From: Paludibaculum sp.
Lineage (GTDB): Bacteria > Acidobacteriota > Terriglobia > Bryobacterales > Bryobacteraceae
DNA length: 64,000 nt
Reading direction: 5' to 3'
NCBI GenBank assembly: GCA_029973955.1
Contig: JARKQJ010000198.1
Coordinates: 1-64,000 of the forward strand
The position numbers were made by a program, and so were the translations under genes. The notes beneath the pieces were generated by a model. The model did no database searches. It was given only the letters and a program-made list of their open reading frames with translations, and was not told where the DNA came from. Of the stretch, positions 55,164 to 62,657 are shown one piece after another (positions within the stretch are counted from its first letter, which is position 1; each line of letters starts with the position of its first letter).

Positions 55164-56072
55164 ATGGTGAAAGTGATTCGTTTGGCCTCATTTTCAACCA
55201 CGCTGGTTGTGTGTCTGCTGGTGCTGGTTTCCAGCGGCACTGCCGGGGTGGCGCCCGCGGGCGAGAGTTCCGGCATGGAGCGCGATGGTGCGATGCGCGG
55301 CAAGCTGGAGACGCTGGTCCACCGGCTGAATCTGGATGGCGCGGTGGAGCGCAAGAAGTTTGCCGTTTCGCTGGTGGACGTGACGGACGCCGAGCACCCG
55401 CGCTACGCCGGAGTGAACGACACGGTGATGATGTACGCGGCGTCGCTGCCGAAGATCGCCATTCTGCTGGCGGGCTTCGAGCAGGTGCGGCAGGGGGCGC
55501 TGTCCTACACGCCGGAGGTGCGGGAGATGTTCAACCGGATTGCGCGCTTCTCCTCGAACACCGATGCGTCGAAGGCGGTGCGGATGATCGGTTTCGACAA
55601 GATCGCGGCCACGTTGACCTCATCGAAGTACAAGCTGTACGATCCGGCGCAGAACGGCGGGCTGTGGGTGGGCAAGGCCTACGGCGGTCCGAACGACTAC
55701 TGGAAGCCGGACCCGCTGCACCACCTGAGCCACGGCGCGACCACGCTGCAGACGGCGCGGTTCTTCACCCTGCTGGCGCAGGACAAGCTGGTGGACGTGG
55801 AGATGAGCCGCGAGTTGAAGCAGGTGCTGGGGCACCCGGGAATCCACCACAAGTTCGTAAAGGGTCTGGACGCGGTGCCGGGGGTGACGATCTACCGCAA
55901 GAGCGGCACGTGGCAGAACTGGCACGCCGACGGGGCGCTGATCGAGTACAACGGGAAGCGCTATGTGGCGGCGGCGCTGTTTGAAGATGCGCAGGGCGGC
56001 AAGCTGCTGGAGAAGTTGATTGTGGGCCTGCACGCGATCATCTGCGGGCAGGCGCAGAGCAACGCGGACTAG
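55164..56072 (+). CDS. Secreted serine hydrolase of the beta-lactamase/transpeptidase fold
   Basis: 302 residues from the ATG at 55164 (GGGGG-A-rich site upstream), with a signal peptide (TTLVVCLLVLVSSGTAGVA). Motifs: SLPK (Ser94, Lys97), SSN (130-132) and KSG in IYRKSGTWQNW. It is a shorter paralog of 12873-14102, sharing DVTDAEHPRYAGV before the catalytic Ser. Substrate may be peptidoglycan peptide, an ester or a beta-lactam; not decidable. It overlaps the GGDEF-EAL gene tail to tail by 4 bases and is divergent from the sortase gene. Confidence 0.82.
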   Translation: MVKVIRLASFSTTLVVCLLVLVSSGTAGVAPAGESSGMERDGAMRGKLETLVHRLNLDGAVERKKFAVSLVDVTDAEHPRYAGVNDTVMMYAASLPKIAILLAGFEQVRQGALSYTPEVREMFNRIARFSSNTDASKAVRMIGFDKIAATLTSSKYKLYDPAQNGGLWVGKAYGGPNDYWKPDPLHHLSHGATTLQTARFFTLLAQDKLVDVEMSRELKQVLGHPGIHHKFVKGLDAVPGVTIYRKSGTWQNWHADGALIEYNGKRYVAAALFEDAQGGKLLEKLIVGLHAIICGQAQSNAD

Positions 56073-57556
56073 TAGCTGGACGCGGAGCGGGCGCGGGCGC
56101 GGCGGGTGAGTAGTTCCGGCTTGGCCATCATCTGAGAGATCTCCTCCGCGGCCATCGGTGGTCCGATGTAGAAGCCCTGCGCGAGATCGCAGCGGGCGGC
56201 GCGGACGAGTTCGAGCTGGGCCTCGGTTTCGACGCCCTCGGCCACCACCTGCAGACCGCGATGATGGGCGAGGACGGTGATGGTGTGGACGATGGGGAGG
56301 CTGCCGGAGGGTTCGGCGATCTGATGGACGAAGGAGCGGTCGACTTTGACGACGTCCAGGGGCAAGCGGTGGAGGTAGGCGAGGGGGGAGTAGCCGACAC
56401 CGAAGTCGTCGATGGCGATGCGGACGCCGAGTTGGCGGAGAGCCTTCATGCGGGCGGCGGATTCTTCCAGGTTGCCGAGGATGGAGCCTTCGGTAATTTC
56501 GAGTTCGAGCGATTCGCCGCCGATGCCGGTGAGGGCGAGGGTGCGGCTGGCGGCATCGAGAAAGCCGGGGCTGGCGAACTGCTGCGGAGAGACGTTGACG
56601 GCGACGCGCGGAGCGGAGTAGCCGGTGGCGCGCCAGGCGGCGACCTGGCGGCAGGCCTGGCCGAGAATCCACTCCCCGATCTCGATGATGGCGCCGGTCT
56701 CTTCAGCGAGGCGGATGAAAGTTTCGGTATCGACGCGGCCGAGTTCCGCGGAGTTCCAGACGGCGAGGGCCTCGAGGCAGGAGAGAACGCCGTCGCGATC
56801 GACCTGGGGCTGATAGCGGAGGGAGACCTCGCCGCGATGGAGCGCGCCACGCAGGGCGGATTCGAGGCGGAAGCCGACTTCAGGCAGCGTGGTTTCGGGG
56901 TGGATGTTGCACTCGATGACATTGCCGCCGCAGAGCTTGGCGCGGGTGAGGGCGTCGCAAGCCTGGCGGAGGAGAGAGCCAGGGGAGCGGCCGGAGTAAG
57001 GCGCGACGGTATAGCCGAGGCCGGCGGTGATCTGGAATTCGTGATCGAGGACGGAGAGGGGGGTATCGAAGATGCCGAGGAGGGATTCGGCGGCCTGGCG
57101 CGCGGAGGCCTGGGGCATGCCGGGGAGAGCGACGACGAACTCGTCGCCGCCGATGCGGCCGGCGAAGGCGCCTGGTGGCAGCCAGGCGGAGATGCGGCGG
57201 GCGATCTCGCGCAAGGCCTGGTCTCCGGCCTTGTAGCCGAGGAGGCTATTGATGCGGCGAAAGCGGTTGATGGCGAAGACGAGCACGGCGCAGGGCGCGT
57301 CTTGGCTTTGCCGAAGATGGGCTTGTTGGCCTTGCCGAAGCTGCGCGTCCTGGCTTTGCCGAAGCTGCGCTTCGAGGCGGGATTGGAACCAACCGCCGCG
57401 CAGGAGGCCGGTGAGGGGGTCCAGGCCAGCCTTGCGGGCGCGTCCTGGCCTGGTGGCGGGAGGGACGGAAGAAGCTGGAGCTTTCGTCTTCAATTCATAT
57501 AAATAGTGGCTAAACTGACTGGAAAACTCAAGCGGATTGCAGGGGAAAACGGCCAT
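56069..57556 (-). CDS. GGDEF-EAL dual-domain c-di-GMP protein
   Basis: 495 residues without membrane segments. The GGDEF domain (about 45-210) has the intact motif RIGGDEF (134-140). The EAL domain (about 225-480) shows CLEALAVW, NVSPQQF, ELEITEG, IDDFGVGYSPL and VVAEGVET, keeping the metal ligands needed for c-di-GMP hydrolysis. Between the first helix and core of the GGDEF domain is a glutamine-rich triplicated unit (LRQSQDA, LRQGQQA, LRQSQDA; residues 65-87). Either synthesis or breakdown of c-di-GMP is possible. A PilZ receptor and a Tad pilus are also encoded in the window. Confidence 0.92.
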   Translation of the reverse strand: MAVFPCNPLEFSSQFSHYLYELKTKAPASSVPPATRPGRARKAGLDPLTGLLRGGWFQSRLEAQLRQSQDAQLRQGQQAHLRQSQDAPCAVLVFAINRFRRINSLLGYKAGDQALREIARRISAWLPPGAFAGRIGGDEFVVALPGMPQASARQAAESLLGIFDTPLSVLDHEFQITAGLGYTVAPYSGRSPGSLLRQACDALTRAKLCGGNVIECNIHPETTLPEVGFRLESALRGALHRGEVSLRYQPQVDRDGVLSCLEALAVWNSAELGRVDTETFIRLAEETGAIIEIGEWILGQACRQVAAWRATGYSAPRVAVNVSPQQFASPGFLDAASRTLALTGIGGESLELEITEGSILGNLEESAARMKALRQLGVRIAIDDFGVGYSPLAYLHRLPLDVVKVDRSFVHQIAEPSGSLPIVHTITVLAHHRGLQVVAEGVETEAQLELVRAARCDLAQGFYIGPPMAAEEISQMMAKPELLTRRARARSASSY

Positions 57557-57679
57557 AACTCCCAGTACCAGAAGAGTACGAAAACAGCGGGGGGGGACTG
57601 GGACTGAAGTTTTAGTGAGATTTCCACAGGCGGATAGGAATCAGAGCGGAAAAAGTACTACGAGTACCGGGGTGGCGCC

Positions 57680-59245
57680 CTACTTGGCGGACTGGCCCAG
57701 GTGGTTGTGATTGACGTGATTGGCGTGATTGGAGAGGGCCTGTTGTTCGGCGAGGGCTTCCAGGGCGGCGCGCTCCATGACGGACTTGGGGGCGGATTCG
57801 CCGGTGAAGATCTGGAACTGGTGAGCGGCCTGTTCGAGGAACATCTCGAGGCCGTGGATGACGGCCTTGCCCTGCTCGGCGGCGCGGCGCAGGAGGAGAG
57901 TGTCGTGAGGGGTGTAGACGAGATCGAAGACGAGGTCGGCGGGGATGGGGCCGGGGAAGAAGCACTCTTCGGTATGGGGCCACATGCCGAGAGGGGTGGC
58001 GTGGATGAGGGCGTCGAAGTGGCGGTCGGCGGCCTGTTCTGGGGTGAGGGGATCGGCGCCGCAGATTTTGGCGAGGGCGCGGACGCGATCGGGATTGCGG
58101 CCGGTGATGGAGAGGCGGGCGCCGGCGTCGGCGAGGGTAAATGCGGCGGAGCGGGCGGAGCCGCCGTTGCCGGCGACGAGGATGGAGGACTTGGCGATTT
58201 TGAGGCGGCGCTGGAGGGGGACGCGGACGCCTTCGGCGTCGGTGTTGGTGCCGCGCCATTTGCCGGCCTTGCGGAACACGGTATTGACGGCGCCGATGCG
58301 GCGGGTGAGGGGGTCGACCGAATCGAGGTAGCGGATGATGCGCTGTTTATGGGGGATGGTGACGCTGAAGCCGGAGAGGGGGAGGCCTTCGGCGAGGACG
58401 AAGAAGTCTTTGAGCTGAAGGGGGCTGACGAGGAAGGGGAGGTAGAGGCCGGGGCAACGGCGGGCCTGGAGGGCGCGGTTGTGGACGGCCGGGGAGATGC
58501 TGTGACGGACGGGGTCGGCGATGACGCCGAAGAAGCGCGGCTCCTTGATGGGCTTCTCGATGCGGTAGAGGTGATGGAGCGTGCGGGCGGTGACCTGTCC
58601 GGCGGCGGTGCCCTCGGTGGCGGTGGGCGCGGCGTAAGTATAGAGGCCGCCCATGACGGTGGAGAGGACGCGGGTGGGGAAGCCGACTTCGGTCATCGCC
58701 AGGAGGATGAGCGGGACCTTGGGATAGGCCTTGCCGAGCGCGAGGACGCGCAGGTTGTCGGAGGGTTTGCGGGCGGTGGTGACGATCTTGTACGCGTCGG
58801 CGGGAACCTTGAGCATGCGGCGCATGATGGGTTCCATGGCGGGGGTGCCTTCGAAGTTGTGATATGAGACGACGACGAAGGTCTTGGCGTCGAGGAATTC
58901 GCGGTGGGCGAGCGGGGTTTCGGCGCTTTCGATTTCGATATCGACGGCCTTGGCGCCGGCTTTCACGGCTTCGCCGAGAATACGGAACTCTTCCTCGATG
59001 CTGCCGTTGAAGCGGCCATGGTTCTGATGGCGGCGGCAGGTGGCGAGGATGATGGCGTCGGGATGGAGCTGGAGGAAGTCACGGATGACGGCGAGGCCCT
59101 GCTCGGGCTTGGGGAGATAGTCGAGACGAAACTCGAGGAAGCGTTCGCCGGCGCCGGCTTCACGGCACGCCTGTTCGAGCAGGCGTTTGCTATCGGGGAG
59201 GCCGAGGGCGATACAGGTTTTCGGAAACGAAGAGCGAGACTTCAT
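57680..59245 (-). CDS. aroDE: Bifunctional 3-dehydroquinate dehydratase / shikimate dehydrogenase
   Basis: 521 residues. The N-terminal 225 residues are type I dehydroquinase: FLEFRLDYLPKPEQ, ILATCRRHQNHGRFNG, FVVVSYHNFEGTP and the Schiff-base Lys in DAYKIVTTARKPSD. The rest is shikimate dehydrogenase: FGVIADPVRHSISPAVHNRA, GFSVTIPHKQRI with the catalytic Lys, GAVNTVFR, NTDAEGV and the NADP-binding VAGNGGSARSAAF. The fusion catalyses two consecutive shikimate-pathway steps, as in plants and some bacteria. The C-terminus carries an unusual Asn/His tail (NHANHVNHNHLG) coded by a small repeat. Confidence 0.95.
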   Translation of the reverse strand: MKSRSSFPKTCIALGLPDSKRLLEQACREAGAGERFLEFRLDYLPKPEQGLAVIRDFLQLHPDAIILATCRRHQNHGRFNGSIEEEFRILGEAVKAGAKAVDIEIESAETPLAHREFLDAKTFVVVSYHNFEGTPAMEPIMRRMLKVPADAYKIVTTARKPSDNLRVLALGKAYPKVPLILLAMTEVGFPTRVLSTVMGGLYTYAAPTATEGTAAGQVTARTLHHLYRIEKPIKEPRFFGVIADPVRHSISPAVHNRALQARRCPGLYLPFLVSPLQLKDFFVLAEGLPLSGFSVTIPHKQRIIRYLDSVDPLTRRIGAVNTVFRKAGKWRGTNTDAEGVRVPLQRRLKIAKSSILVAGNGGSARSAAFTLADAGARLSITGRNPDRVRALAKICGADPLTPEQAADRHFDALIHATPLGMWPHTEECFFPGPIPADLVFDLVYTPHDTLLLRRAAEQGKAVIHGLEMFLEQAAHQFQIFTGESAPKSVMERAALEALAEQQALSNHANHVNHNHLGQSAK

Positions 59246-59320
59246 CGGTGAACTGGGCTATCTCCTCCGTCGGAATGAGCATATCACTTCGGGCGGGGGG
59301 GCTTGTTTTGTTGGAGTGGA

Positions 59321-60004
59321 CTAGCTGTGGTTCAGGGAGCGTGCGTGCCAGGAATCGAGGAGCGCGGCGGCGTGCGGGGTGACGAGGCGGGCGGCTCCGT
59401 GGGTGAAGACGGCGAGGGCGGCGTCGAGAGCGGCGATCTCGCCGGCGGCCTGGATCTGGCACTCTCCGTGGAGGATGGAAGAGAAAAGTTCGAAATCAGC
59501 GGCGGTTTGAACGAAATCGACTTCGCAGCGCTTGCAGATTTTGAGGGTGATGATTTTGAGGTCGTTGGCGAGGTGCGGGGAGTCGAGGTCGACGGTGAGG
59601 CGAGCGCCGTTTTCATGGCAGGCGCGGGCGAGTTGGAGGATCTCGGACTCGATGTATTGAAACTGGCGGGAGATGAGTTTGCCGAGATTGACGGAGAGGA
59701 ACAGCTCGCGGGCGCCGCGGCGGAGGAGGTCGCGGGCTTCGTAGACCTTGACGGCGGTGGTGGCGGCGCCGTGGGGGAAGGCGACGGTGCTGGCCGGCGC
59801 GAGGGTGGTGCCTTCGGCCTGGCGGACGGCGGCGTCGAGGTCAGAGGGGCGGACGACGGCGCAGAGTGCGCCGAGGGCGAGGGCGTCGCGGATGCCCTCA
59901 TGAATCTCATCGTCGGTGAGGGTGGGCCGCAGGAGGGAGAAGACGACCCGGCGAGGGAGGTCTTCGATGGTGGTTACTGCCGCGGCGGTTTCGTTCTGAT
60001 CCAT
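59321..60004 (-). CDS. DeoC-fold protein lacking the aldolase active-site residues
   Basis: 227 residues of the deoxyribose-phosphate aldolase family: LRPTLTDDEIHEGIRDAL and STVAFPHGAATTAVKVYEAR match DeoC. However the Schiff-base lysine (KTSTGF in DeoC) is Gln166 in FVQTAADF; the second lysine (VKAAGG) is Gln185 in IQAAGE; and the acidic residue of EIDMVINIG is replaced in ELFLSVNLG. Aldolase activity by the known mechanism is thus unlikely. A binding or regulatory protein, or a different lyase, is possible. Its ATG lies inside the upstream CBM9-like gene, a 31-base overlap. Confidence 0.82.
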   Translation of the reverse strand: MDQNETAAAVTTIEDLPRRVVFSLLRPTLTDDEIHEGIRDALALGALCAVVRPSDLDAAVRQAEGTTLAPASTVAFPHGAATTAVKVYEARDLLRRGARELFLSVNLGKLISRQFQYIESEILQLARACHENGARLTVDLDSPHLANDLKIITLKICKRCEVDFVQTAADFELFSSILHGECQIQAAGEIAALDAALAVFTHGAARLVTPHAAALLDSWHARSLNHS

Positions 60005-60846
60005 AACGTTCCCCAGTATCTCAATTGTGTGCGGACGCCTTTGGCGCCGGCCCACCACTCTTCGTGGTGGAAGAGGCCGAAGTTGCCGCGGCCGTCGGCG
60101 GGTTGGTCGAGATCGCCGACGGCGATGTTGAGGCCGAAGGGGCGGTCTCCGAGGGTAGGCGAGTAGAAGCGGCCGGGCGCGATCTCGAGGCAGGGATCGA
60201 AAGAGACGGCCCATTCGATGACGTAGCCGTGGCCGCCGGGCAGTGGTTTGGCGGCGGCCTGCATGGCGCCGGTTTCGATCCAGCGGCGGTAGGTGTCCCA
60301 GGCGGAGGCTTTGGCGCGGGGCTCGCCTTCGAGCAGGCCGCCGGCGCCGATGCCGCCGAGGCGGGACTTGGTGAGGTTGCAGACCATCTGCCAGGAGGAG
60401 CCGTCGCCGGCGGCTTCCTCGCGGCCTTTCCACGCGGCTCCCGAGTGCAATCTGGAATTGATGAGGAGTTCGACTTCATCGCCGAACCAGGGCCAGCCTT
60501 CGCTGGTGAGCGAGTGGGCGCGGGCGTTGTTGGGCGGGAGCCAGCGCGGGGTATCGATGCCGTAGAGGATGTCGTCGTGGACGAGGAAGGCGAAGTAGAG
60601 GCGGCGCTGGTCGTGCTTGACGTAGACGGTGAAGGAGAGGTCGCGGGGATCGCGGGTGGGAGAGAAGGTGGAGATCCAGCCCTGGGGTCCGTGGATGGCC
60701 GTGGCGTCGGACCATTCGCCGGGAGAGAGGACGCCGTCGAGGGTAGGCGTGGAGCCGGGGAGGGCGTCGAGGTGTCGGGGGAAATCGCCGCCCAGGCTGA
60801 GGGAGGCGAGAAAGGCGGGGAGGAAGGCAGCCAGGCGCCGGAGCAT
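59974..60846 (-). CDS. Secreted CBM9-like carbohydrate-binding protein
   Basis: 290 residues with a signal peptide (MLRRLAAFLPAFLASLSLGG). The mature part follows the CBM9-like plan of many secreted bacterial proteins: PTLDGVLSPGEWSDATAI, DLSFTVYVKHDQRRLYFAFLVHDDILYG, GDEVELLINSRLH, and a C-terminal YVIEWAVSFDPCLEIAPG. Such modules bind sugars, often fused to catalytic domains; here the module stands alone. It overlaps the DeoC-like gene by 31 bases, and cpoB lies 14 bases upstream. Confidence 0.82.
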   Translation of the reverse strand: MLRRLAAFLPAFLASLSLGGDFPRHLDALPGSTPTLDGVLSPGEWSDATAIHGPQGWISTFSPTRDPRDLSFTVYVKHDQRRLYFAFLVHDDILYGIDTPRWLPPNNARAHSLTSEGWPWFGDEVELLINSRLHSGAAWKGREEAAGDGSSWQMVCNLTKSRLGGIGAGGLLEGEPRAKASAWDTYRRWIETGAMQAAAKPLPGGHGYVIEWAVSFDPCLEIAPGRFYSPTLGDRPFGLNIAVGDLDQPADGRGNFGLFHHEEWWAGAKGVRTQLRYWGTLWIRTKPPRQ

Positions 60847-60860
60847 GGGCGCGGCTCCCG

Positions 60861-61745
60861 TTAGCGCTTCTTGGAGTTGGAGGGCGGCTTGGAGGAAGTG
60901 CTGAGGCCGAGTTTGCGGAGTTCGGCGCGGGCGCGGCCGGCGGCGTCGCTATTGGGGGCGTCGCTGATGAGGGTGCGGAACTCTTTTTCGGCTTCGCTGC
61001 GCTGGCCGAGTTCGGCGAGGGCGCGGCCCTTCATGAGGCGGGCGTCGTTGGACTTGGCGTTCCGGCCGAGGGCGAGCACCTGATCGAAAGAAGCCACGGC
61101 GGCGTCGAACTTCTTCTCGTTGTAATCGAGTTCGCCGAGGTAGTATTGCGCGTTGGGGGCGAGGTCAGTGGAGCCGAACCAGGCGAGATAGTCAGTGAAG
61201 CCTTTGCGGGCGAGATCGTTGTTGCCGCCCATTTTGTCGCGCAGGGCGTTGTCGTAGAGAGTTTTGGAGGAGATGCCGGGAGGGGGGGCGGAGGCGGAAG
61301 GGGTGAGGCCGCCGGCGGCGGGCGGGGCGGGCGGAGCCTGCATGGTCTTGATGGTGTTATCGAGGTCCGTCATCTTCTGGTCGAGCTTGCTGAGACGGGA
61401 GTTGACCTCGGTGATGGATTCGCGGACGAAGCCGAGGTCCTGGCCGAGCGAATCGACGCGGCTGCCGACACCGGCGAGGGGCTTGGTCATGGAGTCTTCC
61501 ATGCGCTTGCGGAGTCCGCTATCGAGAACGGTGAGGGCGCGGCTGGTGGCGGCGATCTGTTCCTGGATGGCCTTGAGAGAGGCTTCAATGTTGGCGAGCT
61601 TATCGTTCTGCGCCTTGTTCATGGAGCGGACCTCTTCCTGGAGGAGGGCGAGGTCGCGGCCGAGTTCAACCATTTCCTTCTTCTGAGCGGGAAGGACGAG
61701 GGCGAAGGCACAAGCCAGCAAAGCGGTGTTCAGCAACAGGCGCAT
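60861..61745 (-). CDS. cpoB: Tol-Pal system coordinator CpoB (YbgF)
   Basis: 294 residues. A signal peptide ends ALVLPAQ; an N-terminal coiled coil (about 25-135; DLALLQEEVRSMNKAQNDKL) mediates trimerisation in the family, then a Pro/Ala-rich linker, and three TPR units (about 165-280; SKTLYDNALRDKMGGNNDLA, APNAQYYLGELDYNEKKFDA). CpoB links outer-membrane constriction by Tol-Pal to peptidoglycan synthesis. It lies 70 bases downstream of pal, with a strong hairpin between them at 61775-61800. Confidence 0.9.
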   Translation of the reverse strand: MRLLLNTALLACAFALVLPAQKKEMVELGRDLALLQEEVRSMNKAQNDKLANIEASLKAIQEQIAATSRALTVLDSGLRKRMEDSMTKPLAGVGSRVDSLGQDLGFVRESITEVNSRLSKLDQKMTDLDNTIKTMQAPPAPPAAGGLTPSASAPPPGISSKTLYDNALRDKMGGNNDLARKGFTDYLAWFGSTDLAPNAQYYLGELDYNEKKFDAAVASFDQVLALGRNAKSNDARLMKGRALAELGQRSEAEKEFRTLISDAPNSDAAGRARAELRKLGLSTSSKPPSNSKKR

Positions 61746-61774
61746 GGTGGAGACTCCGGGAGAAACGCGGTCCT

Positions 61775-61800
61775 GGGGCGCGCCGGTGAGGGCGCGCCCC
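61775..61800. other. Strong hairpin between pal and cpoB
   Basis: A perfect 10-bp stem, GGGGCGCGCC (61775-61784), loop GGTGAG, complement at 61791-61800. It lies between two co-oriented genes of one operon and has no U-tract, so mRNA stabilisation or partial attenuation is more likely than full termination. Confidence 0.6.
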
Positions 61801-61815
61801 GAGGGGTTGATGGAT

Positions 61816-62598
61816 TTACTGGACGCCGACGAAGTGAGCGCGGCGGTTCTTGCCCCAGCAGTCTTCGGTGGACTCGGAGCAGAAGGGCTTTTCCTTGCCG
61901 TAGGAGATGGTCTTCAAGCGCTCGGCGGGGATGCCGATCTGAGTGAGGAATTCCTTGACGGAGGTGGAGCGGCGATCGCCGAGGCCGAGGTTGTATTCGG
62001 CGGAGCCGCGTTCGTCGCAGTGGCCCTCGATGGAGAGGACGGCGGAGGGGAAGTCGTTGAGGATGGCCTTGATGGCGTCGGCGTTGCGTTGCAGCGTGGC
62101 GCGGGCATCCTCGCGGACTTCGCTCTTGTCGTAATCGAAGAAGACGTCCTGGACTTCCTTCGCCACCCGATCAGAGAGGCTGAGCTTTTCGGCGGGAGCG
62201 GGCGGAGGAGGCGGGGGCGGGGTGGTGACGGCGACGGAGACAGCGGAGATGGCGTCACCGCCGGCGCCCTTGGCGGTCATGCGGTAAGTGGTGTTGGAAG
62301 AAGGGGAAACCTGGCGGCTGCCGCGGGAAGGCACGGTACCGATGCCGTTGTCGATGGTGACTTCGGTGGCGTTGGCAACATCCCAGCGCAAGGTGGATGA
62401 TTCGCCGCGCACGATGGTGGAGGGCTCGGCGGTAAAAGACTGGATGACCGCGGCGGGGCCTTTCTCAGTGGGGGCGGCGGGCGCCGGCGTCGGCTGCGGC
62501 GTCTGAACAGGTGTTTTCTTCTTGCATCCCGCGGCGAACATCAGTAGAGACGCTGCGAGCAGCGTGGTGGCGATATGTCTAGTTCTCATGGTCCTCAT
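61816..62598 (-). CDS. pal: Peptidoglycan-associated lipoprotein Pal
   Basis: 260 residues from ATG 62598 (AGGAGG upstream). The lipobox MFAAGC gives Cys25 as the lipidated residue. An Ig-like beta domain (about 50-135; VIQSFTAEPSTIVRGESSTL) comes before the OmpA-type domain (about 150-260), which has FDYDKSEVREDARATLQR, IEGHCDERGSAEYNLGLGDRR with the peptidoglycan-contacting Asp and Arg, and KNRRAHFV. The extra Ig-like domain is not in E. coli Pal. Pal anchors the outer membrane to peptidoglycan and partners TolB. Confidence 0.93.
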   Translation of the reverse strand: MRTMRTRHIATTLLAASLLMFAAGCKKKTPVQTPQPTPAPAAPTEKGPAAVIQSFTAEPSTIVRGESSTLRWDVANATEVTIDNGIGTVPSRGSRQVSPSSNTTYRMTAKGAGGDAISAVSVAVTTPPPPPPPAPAEKLSLSDRVAKEVQDVFFDYDKSEVREDARATLQRNADAIKAILNDFPSAVLSIEGHCDERGSAEYNLGLGDRRSTSVKEFLTQIGIPAERLKTISYGKEKPFCSESTEDCWGKNRRAHFVGVQ

Positions 62599-62657
62599 GA
62601 TGGGCTTTGGCCCTCCTGCTGAATCATATGCGATAACAGGCCTTTGGGTCTGGCCGC

